A DNA stretch of 52,327 nucleotides from Pseudomonadota bacterium. GTDB lineage: Bacteria > Desulfobacterota > Desulfovibrionia > Desulfovibrionales > Desulfovibrionaceae. Positions within the stretch are counted from its first letter, which is position 1; the number at the start of each line of letters is the position of its first letter. Under the pieces are notes generated by a model that was not told the origin of the DNA, made no database searches, and saw nothing but the letters and a program-made list of their open reading frames with translations. The stretch is from the NCBI GenBank assembly GCA_023399375.1, contig JAEWPX010000186.1:1-52327 (forward strand), read 5' to 3'. This document shows positions 29,560 through 38,800 of the stretch, piece by piece. The position numbers and the translations under genes are program-made.

Positions 29560-30717
29560 ATGCTGCGACGCGCCCACAACTCCATGCCCCTGGCCGCCGG
29601 CCCTGCCGGCGCGGCTCCGCAATGGGTGCAGCTCCTGCCGGCCGGCACGTTTGCCGGCCGGGACGGGGCCGGACCCTACAGTCTGGATGATCCCCAGGCC
29701 GTCATTGCCGCCACCCTGGCGGCGGCGGCCGGCGCGGACCTGCCCCTCGACTACGACCACCAGCTCCTTTGGGCTCGCGATAACGGACAGCCGGCGCTCG
29801 CTTCCGGCTGGTTCAAGGATTTCGAGGCTCGCGAGGGGAGCGTGTGGGCGCGCGTGGAGTGGACGCCGGCAGCGGCCGCGCACATCGCGGCCCGCGAGTA
29901 CCGGTATCTGTCGCCTGTCTTTTGGCATGACGCCGCCGGCCGGATCATCCGCATCGAGCACGCGGCGCTCACCAACACCCCGAACCTGGAGCTGGAGGCC
30001 CTCGCCTCCAGGTCTCCCAACGGAGGAGAGATGGACCCCAAACTGTTCGCCGCGCTCCTGGCCGCCCTGGGCCTGCCGGCCGACACCAAGGCCGAGCAGC
30101 TCGTGGCGCACGCCAAGGCGCTGGTCGAGGACGGCAGAGCGACCCGGGAAGTGTTGGCCGTCATGGCCAAGGACATGCGGCTCCCCGAAAACGCCAGCCC
30201 CAAAGACGTCTCCGCCGCATGGGGCGATTTTTCCCGCAATGTCGACGAGCTGTTCGGCGCGGTGGCCGAGCTGACGGGCCTGCCTCCGTCGGATCGCCGG
30301 CTGTCCGCTCATGCCAAAGAGCTGCTGGGCAAGCGGGGACAGGCGGCCACGGCCGATCCCGATCCCACCAAGTGGGCTCCCGTGTCCGAGCTGCAAGCCG
30401 TGTCCTCGCGCCTCAAGGCCCTGGAGGAGGGGCAGGCGCAGGACAAGGCCGCCGAGGCCGTGGACGCGGCCATGAAGGCCGGCAAGGTCACGCCCAGCAA
30501 CAAGGAGTGGGCGATCGGCTACGCGTCCAAGGACCTCGAAGGGTTCAAGACCTACGTGGCCGGTGCGGCGGCCGTCGTCACTCCCGGCCAGGAAGGCCCC
30601 GGCGGGCAGCCGCCGGCCGCCGCCGGCCAGCTCGACGAGGCCGCGCTGGCCGTGTGCTCCCAGCTCGGCCTCTCGGCCGAGGACTACAAACGCAACATCG
30701 GTAAGGAGGTGGGCTGA
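29560..30717 (+). CDS. I: Phage protease / scaffold precursor (Mu gpI-like)
   Basis: This is a 385-aa protein starting MLRRAHNSMPLAAG. The first 155 residues are the Mu-like I protease (QWVQLLPAGTFAGRDG, DLPLDYDHQ, AREYRYLSPVFWHDAAGRIIRIEHAALTNTPNLEL); the LPLDYDHQ and RYLSPVF blocks are the family hallmarks. The rest is a helical, charged scaffold. The capsid is assembled on the scaffold and then matured by this protease. The start at 29560 would be leaderless; an ATG at 29584 is the alternative, also without a ribosome site. An internal start at 30031 can give free scaffold. Confidence 0.88.
   Translation: MLRRAHNSMPLAAGPAGAAPQWVQLLPAGTFAGRDGAGPYSLDDPQAVIAATLAAAAGADLPLDYDHQLLWARDNGQPALASGWFKDFEAREGSVWARVEWTPAAAAHIAAREYRYLSPVFWHDAAGRIIRIEHAALTNTPNLELEALASRSPNGGEMDPKLFAALLAALGLPADTKAEQLVAHAKALVEDGRATREVLAVMAKDMRLPENASPKDVSAAWGDFSRNVDELFGAVAELTGLPPSDRRLSAHAKELLGKRGQAATADPDPTKWAPVSELQAVSSRLKALEEGQAQDKAAEAVDAAMKAGKVTPSNKEWAIGYASKDLEGFKTYVAGAAAVVTPGQEGPGGQPPAAAGQLDEAALAVCSQLGLSAEDYKRNIGKEVG
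30031..30717 (+). CDS. Internal scaffold protein (Mu gpZ-like), in frame within I
   Basis: A strong GGAGGAGAG site lies directly before an in-frame ATG (30031), exactly where the protease domain ends (MDPKLFAALLAALG...). The 228-aa product would be scaffold without protease, as described for gene Z inside I in phage Mu. It has helical and Ala/Lys-rich segments and a Gly/Pro/Ala linker near the end. Confidence 0.7.
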   Translation: MDPKLFAALLAALGLPADTKAEQLVAHAKALVEDGRATREVLAVMAKDMRLPENASPKDVSAAWGDFSRNVDELFGAVAELTGLPPSDRRLSAHAKELLGKRGQAATADPDPTKWAPVSELQAVSSRLKALEEGQAQDKAAEAVDAAMKAGKVTPSNKEWAIGYASKDLEGFKTYVAGAAAVVTPGQEGPGGQPPAAAGQLDEAALAVCSQLGLSAEDYKRNIGKEVG

Positions 30718-31115
30718 TGGCTGCCCTGACCAAGGACCGCGATACCCAGGAGCGCTTGGCCAAGGCGTTCTCCTACCCTGTGGCGGCCGGGAAAGTTTTT
30801 TTCGTCGGGGCGTTGGCCGTGCTGAACGCGACCGGCTACGCCGAGCCGGCCACCACGGCCACCGGGAAAAAGGGACTCGGCCGCGTGATGGAGGCCGTTT
30901 CCAACACCTCCGGCGGCGACGGCGACGTGGCCATCGTCGTCGAGCGCGGCTGCTTCCTCTTCGCGAATGACGGCACCGTGACCCACGCCCACATCGGCGG
31001 CAGCGCCTACGCCGTGGATGACCAGACTGTGGCCCCCACGGACGGCGGCGGCACTCGCTCGGCCGTCGGAACCATCCTCGACGTCGATTCCCGTGGCGTC
31101 TGGGTTAACTTCTAA
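30717..31115 (+). CDS. Head decoration-like protein
   Basis: This 132-aa, beta-rich protein begins MAALTKDRDTQERLAKAFSYPVAAG and has GDVAIVVERGCFLFANDG... and a GGTRSAVGTILDVDSRGVWVNF end. The TIL.VDS.GVWV ending and its location between scaffold and major capsid are those of capsid decoration (DUF2190-like) proteins. TGATG overlap with the scaffold gene. Confidence 0.7.
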   Translation: MAALTKDRDTQERLAKAFSYPVAAGKVFFVGALAVLNATGYAEPATTATGKKGLGRVMEAVSNTSGGDGDVAIVVERGCFLFANDGTVTHAHIGGSAYAVDDQTVAPTDGGGTRSAVGTILDVDSRGVWVNF

Positions 31116-31124
31116 GGAGCGGTC

Positions 31125-32015
31125 GTGATCATCAACACCCAAAGCCTGATCGCCGCGCGCACCGGCTTTAAGATGCTCTTCCAGAGCGCCTTCGACGGTG
31201 CGCCGAGCGACTACGACAAAATCGCCATGACGGTGCCCAGCACCAAGACCCAGGAGGTCTATCCGTGGCTCGGCAAGACGACCCAGTTCCGCGAATGGGT
31301 CGGCGACCGCGTCATCCAGAACCTGGGCACTCATGACTTCACCATCAAGAACAAGAGCTTCGAGAATACCGTCGGCGTGGATCGCGATGACATCGAGGAC
31401 GATTCCCTGGGCATCTATTCCCCGCTGATCACGCAGCTTGGCCAGGACGCCAAAACGCACCCCGACCTGCTGGTCTTCGCCCTGCTGGCAGCTGGCTTCG
31501 GCACCTCCTGCTATGACGGCCAGTATTTCTTCGACACGGACCACCCCGTCGGCCGCCAGGGACAGGAGCAGAGCGTCAGCAACTTCGGAGGGGGCACCGG
31601 CACGGCGTGGTATCTCCTCGACGTCACTCGCGCCATCCGGCCCGTGATCTTCCAGAAGCGCCGGGATTACCAGTTCGTGGCCATGGACTCCGTCACCGAC
31701 GAGGCGGTTTTCTCGAAGAAAACCTACCGCTACGGGGTCGACTGCCGGGTCAACGTCGGCTTCGGGCTTTGGCAGTTGGCCTTTGCCTCCAAGCAGCAGC
31801 TGGACGCCGAACACTACGGCGCGCACCGGGCGGCCATGGCGAGCCTCAAGGGCGACAACGGCAAGCCCCTCGGCATTCGACCCTCCCTGCTCGTGGTTCC
31901 CCCGGCCCTGGAGGCCGCCGGCCTGGAGGTGCTCAAGGCCGAGCGCGACGCCTATGGGGCCACCAACGTCTACCGCGACACGGCCCAGCTGCTGGTCACC
32001 CCCTGGCTGGCCTAA
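31125..32015 (+). CDS. T: Major capsid protein (Mu gpT-like)
   Basis: This is a 296-aa protein with the gpT family signature: IINTQSLIAARTGFKMLFQSAF at the start, then WLGKTTQFREWVGDRVIQNL, FENTVGVDRDDIEDDSLGIYSPLI and YDGQYFFDTDHPVG. The C-terminus has RPSLLVVPPALEAAGLEVL. It forms the icosahedral shell. GTG start with AAGGAG 5 nt upstream. Confidence 0.93.
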   Translation: MIINTQSLIAARTGFKMLFQSAFDGAPSDYDKIAMTVPSTKTQEVYPWLGKTTQFREWVGDRVIQNLGTHDFTIKNKSFENTVGVDRDDIEDDSLGIYSPLITQLGQDAKTHPDLLVFALLAAGFGTSCYDGQYFFDTDHPVGRQGQEQSVSNFGGGTGTAWYLLDVTRAIRPVIFQKRRDYQFVAMDSVTDEAVFSKKTYRYGVDCRVNVGFGLWQLAFASKQQLDAEHYGAHRAAMASLKGDNGKPLGIRPSLLVVPPALEAAGLEVLKAERDAYGATNVYRDTAQLLVTPWLA

Positions 32016-32027
32016 GGAGATCGCCCC

Positions 32028-32372
32028 ATGAAGGTTGTCCGTATCATTTCGACTGTTGCCGGCTTCCGCCGGGCGGGCCTGGAGCATCCGACCCGGGCCG
32101 TGGACCACCGGGCCGACGAGATTACCCCCGAGCAGCTTGCGGCCCTCAAGGCCGAGCCCCGGCTTGTGGTCCAGGTGCTGGACCTGCCCGACATCCCCGA
32201 GCCCCTGATCCTGGAGGGGAGCGGCACGCCCCCCGCGGCGACCGTGGACACGGCCAAGGAACCGGCCGGCGACGCCGACGGCCAGGGCGGGCCCGGGGAA
32301 CCCCTGGCCCCGGAAGCCCAGGACGCCGGCAAGGACGCCAAGCCCGGCAAGGGCAAGGCCGAAGGCAAGTAG
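32028..32372 (+). CDS. Mu gp35/HI1506-like head protein
   Basis: This is a 114-aa protein. The N-terminal 60 residues (VVRIISTVAGFRRAGLEHP...EITPEQLAALKAEPRLVVQVL) match the HI1506 type: a small domain with FRRAG and an LxxDxRLxV end. A disordered Gly/Pro/Lys/Asp-rich tail follows. AAGGAGATCGCCCC precedes the ATG. Probably a head-completion or accessory protein. Confidence 0.75.
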   Translation: MKVVRIISTVAGFRRAGLEHPTRAVDHRADEITPEQLAALKAEPRLVVQVLDLPDIPEPLILEGSGTPPAATVDTAKEPAGDADGQGGPGEPLAPEAQDAGKDAKPGKGKAEGK

Positions 32373-32401
32373 CCGCGCGACAATAGGGAGGAGGAAAGGC
32401 G

Positions 32402-32830
32402 ATGTACGTTGACCGCCAGGGAATGGTCGACCGCTACGGCGAAGTCGTATTGATCCAGCAAACGGACCGGAGCACGCCCCGGACCGGGGCCATCAATGAC
32501 ACGGTCCTGGGCAAGGCCCTCGAAGACGCGGCCGCCGTGATCCACGGCTACGCCCGGTCCGCCGGCTACGCCGTGCCGTTCGCCGAGACCCCGGACATGG
32601 TTGCCGGCTGGCAGGCGTGCATCGCCTTTTATCTCCTCTACCAGGGCGAGGCCAAGGAGAAGGCGAAGAAGGATTATGAGATCGCGCTCGGCCAGCTCAA
32701 GGACTTGGCCGCCGGGCGCATCACCTTGCAGGCGGCCGGCGTCGAGGCTCCGGCCCCGACCGAGGGTGCGGCCGTGCTGTTCGATGCGCCAGACCGCATC
32801 ATGACCGGCCGCAGCCTCAAGGAGTTCTAG
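32402..32830 (+). CDS. DUF1320 (Mu gp36-like) protein
   Basis: This is a 142-aa helical protein, MYVDRQGMVDRYGEVVLIQQ..., with the DUF1320 pattern of an N-terminal D-R-Y-G, AAAVIHGYARSAGYAVPF and LYQGEAKEKAKKDYEIALGQLKDLAAG. By analogy it is a head-tail connector (adaptor-type fold). GGGAGGAGGAAAGGCG ribosome site. Confidence 0.85.
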   Translation: MYVDRQGMVDRYGEVVLIQQTDRSTPRTGAINDTVLGKALEDAAAVIHGYARSAGYAVPFAETPDMVAGWQACIAFYLLYQGEAKEKAKKDYEIALGQLKDLAAGRITLQAAGVEAPAPTEGAAVLFDAPDRIMTGRSLKEF

Positions 32831-32833
32831 GAG

Positions 32834-33424
32834 ATGGCCGGCGTCACAATCCGTGTTGAGGACGACGCGCTCCGCACTGCTCTGGCCAGCCTGTCGGCCC
32901 GGCTCGGCAACATGCAGGACGTCATGGATGACATCGGTAGTCGGTTGGTGAATCTGGCGAAGGCCGGCTTCGACCGCCAACAATCTCCCGAGGGTTCACC
33001 CTGGCGGCCCCTGGCCGCGTCCACCATCCGCAGCCGGCAAGGCACCGGACACTGGCCTGGGCCAATCCTGCGCGTGTCGGGCAAGCTGTTCGGATCGTTG
33101 AACTGGAAGGTGACGCCAACCTCCGTGGAAATCGGGGCAGGATGGGGCGAAAGCGCCGCATACGCCGCAATCCACCAGTTCGGCGGTCGCGTGTTGCGCC
33201 CGATGCGACGCGGCGTGTTGCGGTTCAAAATCGACAAGGACGGGCGGTCCCGGTTCGCCAAGAAGTCCAATGCCAACTTTGAACAGGACGTCACCTTCGG
33301 CGGAGGTCCGATCACGATCCCGGCGCGGCCGTACCTGCCCACGTCGCCACTACCCGACGCCTACCTGCAATCCTGTTTGGATGCGATCAGCCAGGGGCTG
33401 ATGGGAGGTGGCGCCAATGGCTAA
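32834..33424 (+). CDS. Virion morphogenesis protein (Mu gpG / P2 gpS-like tail completion)
   Basis: This is a 196-aa protein. Family landmarks are GNMQDVMDDIGSRLVNLAKAGFDRQQSPEGSPWRPLAASTIRSR, LRVSGKLFGSLNW, AAIHQFGG and ITIPARPYLPTS. It joins tail to head or sets tail length. AAGGAG lies 9 nt before the ATG. Overlaps the next gene by 8 nt. Confidence 0.88.
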   Translation: MAGVTIRVEDDALRTALASLSARLGNMQDVMDDIGSRLVNLAKAGFDRQQSPEGSPWRPLAASTIRSRQGTGHWPGPILRVSGKLFGSLNWKVTPTSVEIGAGWGESAAYAAIHQFGGRVLRPMRRGVLRFKIDKDGRSRFAKKSNANFEQDVTFGGGPITIPARPYLPTSPLPDAYLQSCLDAISQGLMGGGANG

Positions 33425-33884
33425 ACGCCCCATTACCGAGATCGAAGACGCTATTCTGGCCGCGCTGGCCCCCCTGACCACGACCCATGGTGTGCGCGCG
33501 GTCGAGGCGTACAACGGCGAACTGGACCTCGACAAGTTCCAGGGGGCCGTCCAGCAGTGGCCGGCCGTGCTGGTCCACTACGCCGGTTCCTCGGTGGAGG
33601 ATCGCGGCCAGCGCCGGGCGGAATTCCTGGAGTTCGTGATCTTCGCCTGCGACCAGCATGCGGCCGAGCAATCCCAGGCCCGCCGGGGCGGCCTGACCAA
33701 TCCGGGCAGCTATGCGCTGCTGGCTGGCGTTGCCGATCGCCTGGAGGGCCGGCGCGTCATTCCCGAGGATGACGTATTCCCGTGCGTCCTGCACTCCCAG
33801 CAATCCGAAATCCAGGGCCAGTGTCTCTCCGTGTACTCGGCCCGTTACGTGATCGAAACCGTTTACCGCGTGCCCATGGAGTAA
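33417..33884 (+). CDS. Mu gp37-like (DUF1834) protein
   Basis: This is a 155-aa protein starting MAKRPITEIEDAILAALAPL, with WPAVLVHYAGSSVEDRGQRRAEFLEFVIFACD and a C-terminal VIETVYRVPME. This matches DUF1834/gp37, a tail-terminator-like component. The ATG at 33417 is chosen for GGAGGTGGCGCC; a GTG at 33408 is an alternative. Confidence 0.85.
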   Translation: MAKRPITEIEDAILAALAPLTTTHGVRAVEAYNGELDLDKFQGAVQQWPAVLVHYAGSSVEDRGQRRAEFLEFVIFACDQHAAEQSQARRGGLTNPGSYALLAGVADRLEGRRVIPEDDVFPCVLHSQQSEIQGQCLSVYSARYVIETVYRVPME

Positions 33885-33888
33885 ATCG

Positions 33889-35049
33889 ATGGCAGTCGAA
33901 TCCCAACTTACACGCCGGGCGGCCATCCTGGCCAAGGTCGAAACGACCTACGCCGTGGATGCCGGGCCGACGCCGGCTGAAAACGGCGTCCTCATCAATA
34001 ACGGCGTCGAGATCACGCCACAAGCCGACCGGGTCGATCGGAACATCGTCCGTGACACGTTCTCTCCGGCCGGTTCCGCCGTCGGGGCCAAATCCGTGGA
34101 CTTGGCTGTCCAGGTCGAAGCGCGCGGCGGAGGTCTGGACGGCGACGGCAAGCCTCTGCCCCCGGACTATGCGCCGATTTTGCTTGCCTGCGGCATGGCC
34201 CAATCCAGTGTTGTCCGGCTGGGAATCAATGCCGCCGGGGCCTGGACGCCCGGTGAGGAGATCACCGGCGGCACTTCTGCCGCGCATGGAGTCCTCGAAT
34301 ACATCGAACGCGACAAGATGCTTGTCATAGGACAGGTCACGGGGACTTTCGCCGGGGGCGAGACCATTACCGGGAACGCTTCGGCCGCGACGGCCACGGT
34401 CGCGAGCGTGACCCCCGCGCTGATGTACACGCCGAACACGGCGACTCCTTCCACACAGAAGTCGGACAGCATTTATTACCACAAAGACGGCATCTTGCAT
34501 CGAACGCTTGGCATCCGTGGCACCTTTTCCATGGACGCCCAGGTCGGAAAAATCCCCACCATCGACTTCAAGCTGTCCGGCCTTTGGGCCGACCCGGTCG
34601 ACGCGAACATGCCCGCGCCGGCCTTGACCAGTCTGGCGGGCGCGCAGTTCCTCAACGCCGACATGATGATCGGGGACTACAAGCCCGTCTTTACGTCCCT
34701 GAAGCTCGACATCGGCAACAAGATCGAGCGCCGGCAGGACGCCAACAGCGTCGAAGGCATCGTTGGCCTGCTCATTACCAGTCGCAGCCCCTCGGGCTCG
34801 CTGGACCCCGAAGTGGACAAGCTGGCCGGCTTCAATCCCTGGACCGCCTGGAAAGACAGCAATGCCCGGGCGCGCATCAACGGCTACATCGGCTCCACTC
34901 CCGGGAATCGCTTGGCCATCCACATGGGCTCGGCCCAATACACGGACCTCAAGTACGGCGATCGCATCGGCTTGGCCACCTACCAGCTGGGCTTTCTGCC
35001 CACCCAGGAACGCCTGGGCGACGACGATACGCGCCTCCTGATCTTCTAA
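33889..35049 (+). CDS. Major tail tube protein
   Basis: This is a 386-aa protein, larger than usual tail tubes. MAVESQLTRRAAILAKVETTYAVD is the common N-terminus of siphovirus-like tail proteins in B3/D3112-type phages. A middle insertion (WTPGEEITGGTSAAHGVLEY...FAGGETITGNASAA) looks like two short carbohydrate- or Ig-like repeats. The tube core resumes with ILHRTLGIRGTFSMDAQVGKIPTIDFKLSG. No tail sheath gene follows, so the tail is non-contractile. Confidence 0.8.
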   Translation: MAVESQLTRRAAILAKVETTYAVDAGPTPAENGVLINNGVEITPQADRVDRNIVRDTFSPAGSAVGAKSVDLAVQVEARGGGLDGDGKPLPPDYAPILLACGMAQSSVVRLGINAAGAWTPGEEITGGTSAAHGVLEYIERDKMLVIGQVTGTFAGGETITGNASAATATVASVTPALMYTPNTATPSTQKSDSIYYHKDGILHRTLGIRGTFSMDAQVGKIPTIDFKLSGLWADPVDANMPAPALTSLAGAQFLNADMMIGDYKPVFTSLKLDIGNKIERRQDANSVEGIVGLLITSRSPSGSLDPEVDKLAGFNPWTAWKDSNARARINGYIGSTPGNRLAIHMGSAQYTDLKYGDRIGLATYQLGFLPTQERLGDDDTRLLIF

Positions 35050-35076
35050 CCCTCCGCAACAGGAAAGGAGTCCTTT

Positions 35077-35580
35077 ATGCCCCGCGAATGCTACGCCGAG
35101 AAAAACGTGCTGGAAGTGCAGGACAAAATCTCCGGCGACATCCTGACCCTTTACTACAACATGCCCACCAACACCGAACGCGTGAGCTACGGCAACGCCT
35201 TGTTCGTTCGCAAGGGCAAGAAAGTGGTGATGGTCAAGGACCCCTTCTCGATCCAGGCGAAGTACGGCCTGCGCATCCTTTCCGGCATCAAGAAAGGGGA
35301 CTTCACCAACCACGGAAAGGTGTACGCCTCGGAGCCTTCGGACCCCGATTACGACCCGGACTGGAAAAAGCACGTGGAGGCCGGGGCTTCCGACGTCATG
35401 GCCTATCTGGCCCGACACGCGTTCGGTTCCGTGGAAGCCCCGTCCGAGGACGACGGAATCGAGATCGAGGACCTGGAAGAAGAAGCGGGCAACGAAGGCG
35501 AAACCAAGGGCGACGACTTCGTCTTCGAGGGTGATGGCAAGGCACCTGCGACCGAGGCGCAGCCCGACCCTTTGTCCTAG
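35077..35580 (+). CDS. Tail assembly chaperone (lambda G-like)
   Basis: This is a 167-aa protein between the tube and tape-measure genes, the standard site of tail chaperones. It has a globular N-terminal part (DILTLYYNMPTNTERVSYGNALF...) and an acidic tail (EDDGIEIEDLEEEAGNEG). Near its end, CCCTTTG at 35568-35574 is in the right phase for -1 slippage, four codons including the TAG stop remain, and the next frame is open. AAGGAG ribosome site. Confidence 0.75.
   Translation: MPRECYAEKNVLEVQDKISGDILTLYYNMPTNTERVSYGNALFVRKGKKVVMVKDPFSIQAKYGLRILSGIKKGDFTNHGKVYASEPSDPDYDPDWKKHVEAGASDVMAYLARHAFGSVEAPSEDDGIEIEDLEEEAGNEGETKGDDFVFEGDGKAPATEAQPDPLS
35568..35574 (+). other. Programmed -1 frameshift site (C CCU UUG)
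   Basis: The heptamer reads C CCT TTG in the chaperone frame, fitting the X XXY YYZ rule (CCC, TTT, G). It lies directly before TCC TAG. After a -1 slip the frame stays open to 35840 and would make a 254-residue fusion (166 plus 88). Confidence 0.6.
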
Positions 35581-35594
35581 CCATCGAGCGGACC

Positions 35595-35840
35595 ATGGAC
35601 CGGTGCGACGGGGGGCGGGAGCAATGCAGGAAGGAAAACGGGGCTTGGTTGGCTGTGGTCTGCGCCAGGTGCCCCAAGTATCACGCTCGCCCCTCCCACT
35701 ATGTCGAAGGGCTCATGCAGCTACGGCTGCTGCGCCTTGGCGGGTTTCCTCTCGCGGCTGATGCCCTGCCGCTGCAAACCTGGATGGACCTTGGCGTCCT
35801 GGAAACCGTGATCCAATCTCGAACCCCGAGACTGTTTTAG
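35595..35840 (+). CDS. Tail chaperone frameshift domain (lambda T-like)
   Basis: The frame is open from 35535 to 35840; an ATG occurs only at 35595 and has no ribosome site. The sequence MDRCDGGREQCRKENGAWLAV... with Cys pairs (CDGG..C, VCARC) and GLMQLRLLRLGGFPLAADALPL has the helix-rich look of the T half of G-T chaperones. It is most likely made only as the -1 fusion to the 35077 protein, at a low rate, to wrap the tape measure. The tape-measure ATG follows 1 nt later. Confidence 0.65.
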   Translation: MDRCDGGREQCRKENGAWLAVVCARCPKYHARPSHYVEGLMQLRLLRLGGFPLAADALPLQTWMDLGVLETVIQSRTPRLF

Positions 35841-35841
35841 C

Positions 35842-38800
35842 ATGGCCGAAAATCGCGTCCGGATCATCGTCGATCTGCCAACCGCACAAGCCGTCCAGGG
35901 CGTCGCACAAATTGTCGACGCCATGGACGGCCTGGGGGCTACGGTCACGCGAGTTGGAAAAGAGGCCGACGCGGCTCTGACGGCCACCACGGAAAAGACC
36001 AAGGAGCTTGCCCGGCAGGGGAAGACCGCCGCCGATACGATTGAGACCGCATACCAAAAGCTCGGCATGCGGTCCGCCAACACCATCCTGAAGGATATCG
36101 GCGAGGTCGCGGACGCTTATCGGACGCTCCAAAAATCCGGCACCGCCTCTGCCGCCGATCTGAAAGCCGCATGGGAGTCCTCTCGCTCGCGTCTGGCCGA
36201 CCTGCGGGCAGAGTTGTCCAGGGTGAAGGATGCCGATGGGCTTAAGGAACAATTCCGCCAAGCGAAACAGTTAGCCGGCGAAATCGGCCAGTTGGAGTCG
36301 CTGGCCAGGACCGCCGGGACGGCTATTGCCTCCTATCTCACTTTTCGTGAGTTGGCCGATGTCGCTCGGGACATTGTCAACGTCGGCATGCAGTTTGATG
36401 CCTTGCGCAACTCTCTCAAGGCCGCCAGCAATGATTCCGCCACAGCAGCGGAGGACTTCGGGTTTGTCCGCAGTGAGGCAAATCGTCTGGGCCTGGAGCT
36501 GCTTTCGACCGGTCAAGCCTATGCACAGCTCAAGAACGCCGCCAAAGGGACGGCGCTGGAGGGACAGGGAACAGAAAAGATTTTCTCCGCCGTGGCCGAG
36601 GCGTCACGGGCGCTGCATTTGTCGTCCGATCAGACCAGCGGCGCGCTGTTGGCCCTCCAGCAGATGATGTCCAAGGGCACGGTCCAGGCCGAGGAGCTGC
36701 GGGGCCAGCTGGGCGAGCGCATCCCGGGCGCGTTTAACCTCGCGGCCCAGGCCATGGGCGTGACCACGGCCGAGCTGGGCAAGATGCTGGAACAGGGGCA
36801 GGTGCTGGCCGTGGACCTCCTGCCCAAGCTCGCCGAAGCCCTGCACCAAGCCTATGGGGCCGGCGCGGCCGAAGCCGCCCAAAGCGCCGCCGCCGAGATG
36901 GAGCGCCTCAAGAACACCGTCGCCGAGTACAAGGACATGGTTTACTCGGCGTTTAGCGATGACTTGGCCGGGGCGATCCGCAGCACGAACAGCCTGCTCA
37001 ACGAGAACAAGGAGTCGGTGAATCTCTACCTGCTGGGTATCAAGGGGTATGCAGAAAGCGCTGCGGCGGCAATTGGGGCGGTCGGGACGTCGGCAAAATC
37101 AACGGCGGCCCAATTGCTTGAGGTCGCAGAGGTTGTCGCCCGATTGGTTCCTGGATTGTCTGCTTTTATGGTCGCCAAGGATGGTGTTGTTGCTGGCTTG
37201 TCAGTGCTGAAAGATAAAGGGCAGGAAACTGAACAACACAAGAGTAATCAGGTATTGCTCGACGAGATAGAGGGCATCGCCAAAAACGGGCAAAAGTCCA
37301 TTCTCAAAAGCTATTCGCAGGATGAATACAACAAAATGATGGGGTTAGCTCCGTCGTATGATTCCGCAAAGCTTTTGTCCGGCGTGCCATTATCTGCTCG
37401 ATCGAAGTTAGAAAAGACCTGGAGTGACATCCTTCCCAAGATTGATCTGGTCAACAGGGATATTTCAAGTGGAAATCTCCAAGGTTCCGGTTTGGACAAG
37501 GCATTGGCCGAGAGGACCAAACTGTATGAAGGCCTGTCTATTGCCCAACAAGATTATCAAAAGTCGTTGGATAAAGGGAGCAAAGCAGAAGAACGCGCCG
37601 CCATCGCCGCCGAGCGCTACGGCGAGCGCGCCAGCGCCTTCCTGGCCCAGACGCTATCTGCCCTGGATCAGCTCCAGGACTCCCTGACGGGGGGGGCGGA
37701 AAAAAACGCCAACCGCGTGGATGCGTGGTTTGAAAAGCAATTTGACGCGATCCGCAAGGCCATCGTCGGGGCGAAGGGCGACGTCTCGCAGTATGCAGCC
37801 GCCTGGGTGGCCCTGGAGAACGCCTGGCCCGGCGATCACATCCTGGCCACCACCAAGGACACGATTGCGGCGCTCAAAAGCCAGGCGCAAATCCTCCAGG
37901 ACATCGCCCAAGCGACCGGTGATCCTGGCATGCTCTATGCCGCTGAAAAGAAGGCGGCCGAAGCATGGTATGCCGAGAAGAAGCAACTCGTAGAAAACAG
38001 CATCAAGGATGAGTCCGAGAAGTCGGCCGCCTTGGAGGCCCTTGAAGAAGGCTACAATGCAAAACTCCTGGATACGAAGGCAAAGGCCTATCAGGACTTG
38101 GCCGGCGTGTCCTCACAATACTGGGACGCTGAATCCCAGCTTTTGGACATCCATCTCAAACACATAAAGGACAACTGCGACAGCGAAGTCGCCTACGAGG
38201 CCTACGCCGCCAAGAAGCGCTCGGAGCTGCGCAAGCAGGAGATCGAGGCCCGCCTGGAATACGAGACGGATTTCCTCTCGACCCTCAAGGACGCGCTTTC
38301 CCTCGAATTCGGCCTCTACAAGGACGCCGCCACCCGCCAGCGCGACTCCTGGGTTTCGCTCTCCAAGGAGATCGCGTCCGGCGTCCACGATCTTTCCAGC
38401 GACATCGCTGCCGGGGCCACGGATGCGTTCAAAGCATGGGTTACGGGCAGCAGCTCCATGGCCGACGCTTTCAAAGACGCCATGAATTCGATGCTCGACT
38501 ACCTCATGACGATCGTACAGAAGATGATCGCCTATGCGCTGGAAAACTACGTCATCGTCCCTGTTGTCGAGAGCTTCGTGGGGTCGGGTACGTCATCTTC
38601 CGGGTCGAGCCTCGCCAGCGCCCTGACCGGTAAAGGCTCGGGCAGCGGCGAGCAGTACCAGTTCGACTCCGCCGGCAACCTCACCGGTATATTGTCCAAA
38701 TCTTCGACCTTGAGCGATTCGACTTTGTCCGCCCTGGACGCTTCGAAGCTCACCGGGCCGGGTGGTGTCTTCGAAGGCAAGAACATGACCGGATGGGTGA

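Noticed and set aside
29331..29648. Minus-strand frame across late promoter B
   Set aside because: It runs through the dyad and the start of the protease gene, with no ribosome site or recognisable protein.
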